From positions 558,001-622,000 of the forward strand of contig NZ_JAIUJY010000003.1 of NCBI RefSeq assembly GCF_020166105.1: a stretch of DNA of 64,000 bases, in the 5' to 3' direction. Position numbers and translations under genes: made by a program. Source of the DNA: Blastococcus sp. LR1. Lineage in GTDB: Bacteria > Actinomycetota > Actinomycetes > Mycobacteriales > Geodermatophilaceae. Below, piece by piece: positions 62,346-64,000 of the stretch (positions are counted from its first letter, which is position 1; every line of letters begins with the position of its first letter). The notes beneath the pieces were generated by a model that searched no databases, was not told the origin of the DNA, and was given only the letters and a program-made list of their open reading frames with translations.

Positions 62346-63247
62346 AGTGCCAGCACCTCCTTGGCGAGGTCGCGGTACGCAGCAGCGCCCGTGGAGGTGG
62401 GAGCCCACGTGGTGATCGGCTGCCCGGCGACCGTGGTCTCCGGAAAGCGCACCGTGCGGGTGATGACGGTCTGGAACACGGTGTCGCCGAAGGCCTCGAC
62501 GACCCGGCTGAACACCTCCCGGCAGTGCACGGTCCGGGAGTCGTACATGGTGGCGAGGATGCCGTTGATCTCCAGGTCGGGGTTCAGCCGCTCCTTGACC
62601 TTGTCGATCGTGTCGACGAGGAGGGCCACCCCGCGCAGGGAGAAGAACTCGCACTCCAGCGGGATCACCACGCCCTGGGCGGCGGTGAGCGCGTTCACGG
62701 TCAGCAGACCGAGGGAGGGCTGGCAGTCGATGAGGATGAAGTCGTAGTCGTCCCGGACGTCGGCCAGGATGCGCAGCAGCGTCTGCTCGCGGGCCACCTC
62801 GCTGACCAGCTGAACCTCGGCAGCGGACAGGTCGATGTTGCTGGGCACGAGGTCCAGCCCCGGGATGTCGGTGTGCACGAGCACGTCGCGCAGACCGGTC
62901 CGCCGCTCCATGAGGGCGTTGTAGATCGTCCGGTCCATGTTCTGCGCCGGAACGCCCAGGCCCACCGACAGCGCGCCCTGGGGGTCGAGGTCGATGAGCA
63001 GGACCTTGCGGCCGAACTCCACCAGCGCGGCACCCAGGTTGATGGTCGACGTGGTCTTGCCGACGCCGCCCTTCTGGTTGCACATCGCGATGACGTGCGC
63101 CGGCCCGTGCTGGGTCAGCGGCTTCGGGTCCGGGAGCCGGCGCTGACGCGCCTTGGCCGGGTCCAGCCGCAGCGCCGCCGCCCCCATCTCGGGGTCGGTG
63201 TCGTGCGGGCGCGCGACGGCGTGTGCCGCGTCCGCTCGGTTCGCCAT
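62342..63247 (-). CDS. ParA-family ATPase next to the scp genes
   Basis: The 301-residue ATPase has the deviant Walker A motif NQKGGVGKTTSTINLG (about residues 58-72), the A' motif VLLIDLDPQGALSVGLG (about 83-99) and FILIDCQPSLGLLTVNAL (about 150-167). A 50-residue N-terminal extension precedes the core. The gene corresponds to Rv1708 and is distinct from the origin-proximal parA. Its role may be positioning of a partner protein rather than plasmid-type partition. ATG/GTG start at 63247; the following 212-bp gap to xerD should hold its promoter. Confidence 0.88.
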   Translation of the reverse strand: MANRADAAHAVARPHDTDPEMGAAALRLDPAKARQRRLPDPKPLTQHGPAHVIAMCNQKGGVGKTTSTINLGAALVEFGRKVLLIDLDPQGALSVGLGVPAQNMDRTIYNALMERRTGLRDVLVHTDIPGLDLVPSNIDLSAAEVQLVSEVAREQTLLRILADVRDDYDFILIDCQPSLGLLTVNALTAAQGVVIPLECEFFSLRGVALLVDTIDKVKERLNPDLEINGILATMYDSRTVHCREVFSRVVEAFGDTVFQTVITRTVRFPETTVAGQPITTWAPTSTGAAAYRDLAKEVLAL

Positions 63248-63459
63248 GGGTCTGTCGCCTCCACCTCGTACCCGTTCCGGACGTTCCGGGTGCGGTCAGC
63301 CGTCAGCGTCCGCTCGGGTGACACAGACGTTAAGGAGAGAACGAAAGCTTCCCAAGGCGGCACGCCGTCGACGTGTCGACATAGCGACGATTGCCAACGG
63401 GTGGGACTGCTCAAGCCGAACGGAGAGCAGATTCCGCCCAAGGGGTTACATCGCCCATG

Positions 63460-64000
63460 TCAGGTCAGCGCCCGCGGATGGCTGGTGGCGTAGACCTCGC
63501 GCAGCCGGTCGACGGTGACCAGCGTGTACACCTGCGTGGTCGTCACCGAGGCGTGCCCGAGCAGCTCCTGGACGACGCGCACGTCCGCCCCGCCGTCGAG
63601 CAGGTGGGTCGCGAAGCAGTGCCGCAGCGTGTGCGGGGAGATCTCGCCCGACAGCCCGGCGCGTTCGGCCGCCGCCCGCAGGATCGACCACGCGCTCTGC
63701 CGCGACAGCGGCCCGCCACGCACGTTGAGGAAGAGCGCGCCGCCGCGCACCCCGCCGCCGCTGTTCGCGGCCAGCGCCGGGCGGGCACGCACCAGGTACT
63801 CCTCGACCGCGCGCAGGGCGAAGCTGCCGACCGGCACGATCCGCTCCTTGCCGCCCTTGCCCGACAGTCGCACGGTCGCCTGCCCGCGGTCCAGGTCGTC
63901 GACGGCGAGGCCGACCGCCTCGGAGATGCGCGCGCCGGTGCCGTAGAGCACCTCCAGCAGTGCGCGGTCCCGCAGGCCGCGCGGCCCCTCCAGCGACCCG
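63460..64000 (-). CDS. xerD: Tyrosine recombinase XerD (start cut by window)
   Basis: The frame runs off the right edge of the window, so only the catalytic C-terminal part is seen (about 180 residues). All catalytic residues are present: Arg in [13 protein letters not shown], the Lys in [13 protein letters not shown], His and Arg in [14 protein letters not shown], His in [12 protein letters not shown] and the nucleophile Tyr in QVYTLV. XerD with XerC resolves chromosome dimers at dif. Its neighbours parA-scpA-scpB are typical of the actinobacterial xerD region (Rv1701-Rv1711). Confidence 0.9.
   Translation of the reverse strand, partial: GSLEGPRGLRDRALLEVLYGTGARISEAVGLAVDDLDRGQATVRLSGKGGKERIVPVGSFALRAVEEYLVRARPALAANSGGGVRGGALFLNVRGGPLSRQSAWSILRAAAERAGLSGEISPHTLRHCFATHLLDGGADVRVVQELLGHASVTTTQVYTLVTVDRLREVYATSHPRALT

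Noticed and set aside
63248-63459. parS-like site upstream of parA
   Set aside because: The GTCGAC direct repeats near 63370 do not match the parS consensus TGTTTCACGTGAAACA, and no parB is adjacent.

Overview
The window comes from a very GC-rich actinobacterial chromosome. Start codons are often GTG, genes are commonly joined by 4-bp GTGA/ATGA overlaps, and the gene set is typical of mycolic and near-mycolic actinobacteria: RbpA, an RbpA promoter of SigR type, polyprenol-phosphate mannose synthase next to Lnt, GarA/OdhI, FtsR, EF-G2, a mycothiol-dependent isomerase relative and DUF5999. The overall composition suggests Geodermatophilaceae (Blastococcus/Modestobacter/Geodermatophilus) or a close relative; this placement is inference, not proof. 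Most of the window looks like stable core chromosome.

Layout. 1-11 kb holds mixed core genes: a radical SAM protein cut by the window edge, a carboxylate-amine ligase, an acyltransferase, an amidohydrolase, the envelope pair Lnt and Dpm/Ppm, FxsA, and rbpA behind a textbook SigR promoter. 11-16 kb is a minus-strand run: thymidine kinase, MFS permease, acyltransferase, glycerophosphodiesterase and an aminotransferase. 16-20 kb holds small, poorly known genes and a 0.6-kb gene-poor gap with a strong AT-rich inverted repeat. 20-27 kb holds a membrane metalloprotease, a possible small-RNA locus, the GH65/beta-phosphoglucomutase pair, a PEBP-like protein and pantothenate kinase. 28-37 kb is the conserved actinobacterial cluster known in Mycobacterium tuberculosis as Rv1822-Rv1832: GcvP, two MerR regulators, DUF151 nuclease, GarA, GcvH, DUF881, Sbp, DUF881 and a CDP-alcohol phosphatidyltransferase. 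It links glycine cleavage, control of the TCA cycle and cell division.

37-43 kb holds EF-G2, a zinc alcohol dehydrogenase and a divergent ArsR-VOC operon with a recognisable operator. 42.7-44.3 kb is a small accessory patch beside tRNA-Pro(GGG): an unrecognised two-gene cassette and a probable gene remnant. 44.4-46.8 kb carries der-cmk-aroH. 46.9-58.7 kb is a complete arabinoxylan-oligosaccharide system. Its minus-strand operon encodes GH10 xylanase, GH3 glycosidase, acetyl-xylan esterase, GH51 arabinofuranosidase and an MsiK-type ATPase. Divergent from it lie a binding protein, two permeases and a LacI regulator, with two palindromic operators between the divergent units. None of the four hydrolases shows a signal peptide, so the design appears to be import of oligosaccharides followed by breakdown in the cytoplasm.

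58.7-64 kb is the chromosome-maintenance cluster rluB, scpB, scpA, a DNA-binding-like protein, parA and xerD (cut by the window edge). I did not find a CRISPR array, a prophage, an intact insertion sequence or a secondary-metabolite cluster. The best candidates for something undescribed are the paired 21-bp promoter-like motif with its hairpin transcript candidate, the cassette at 42.7-43.6 kb, and the GarA variant that lacks the first phosphorylatable threonine.
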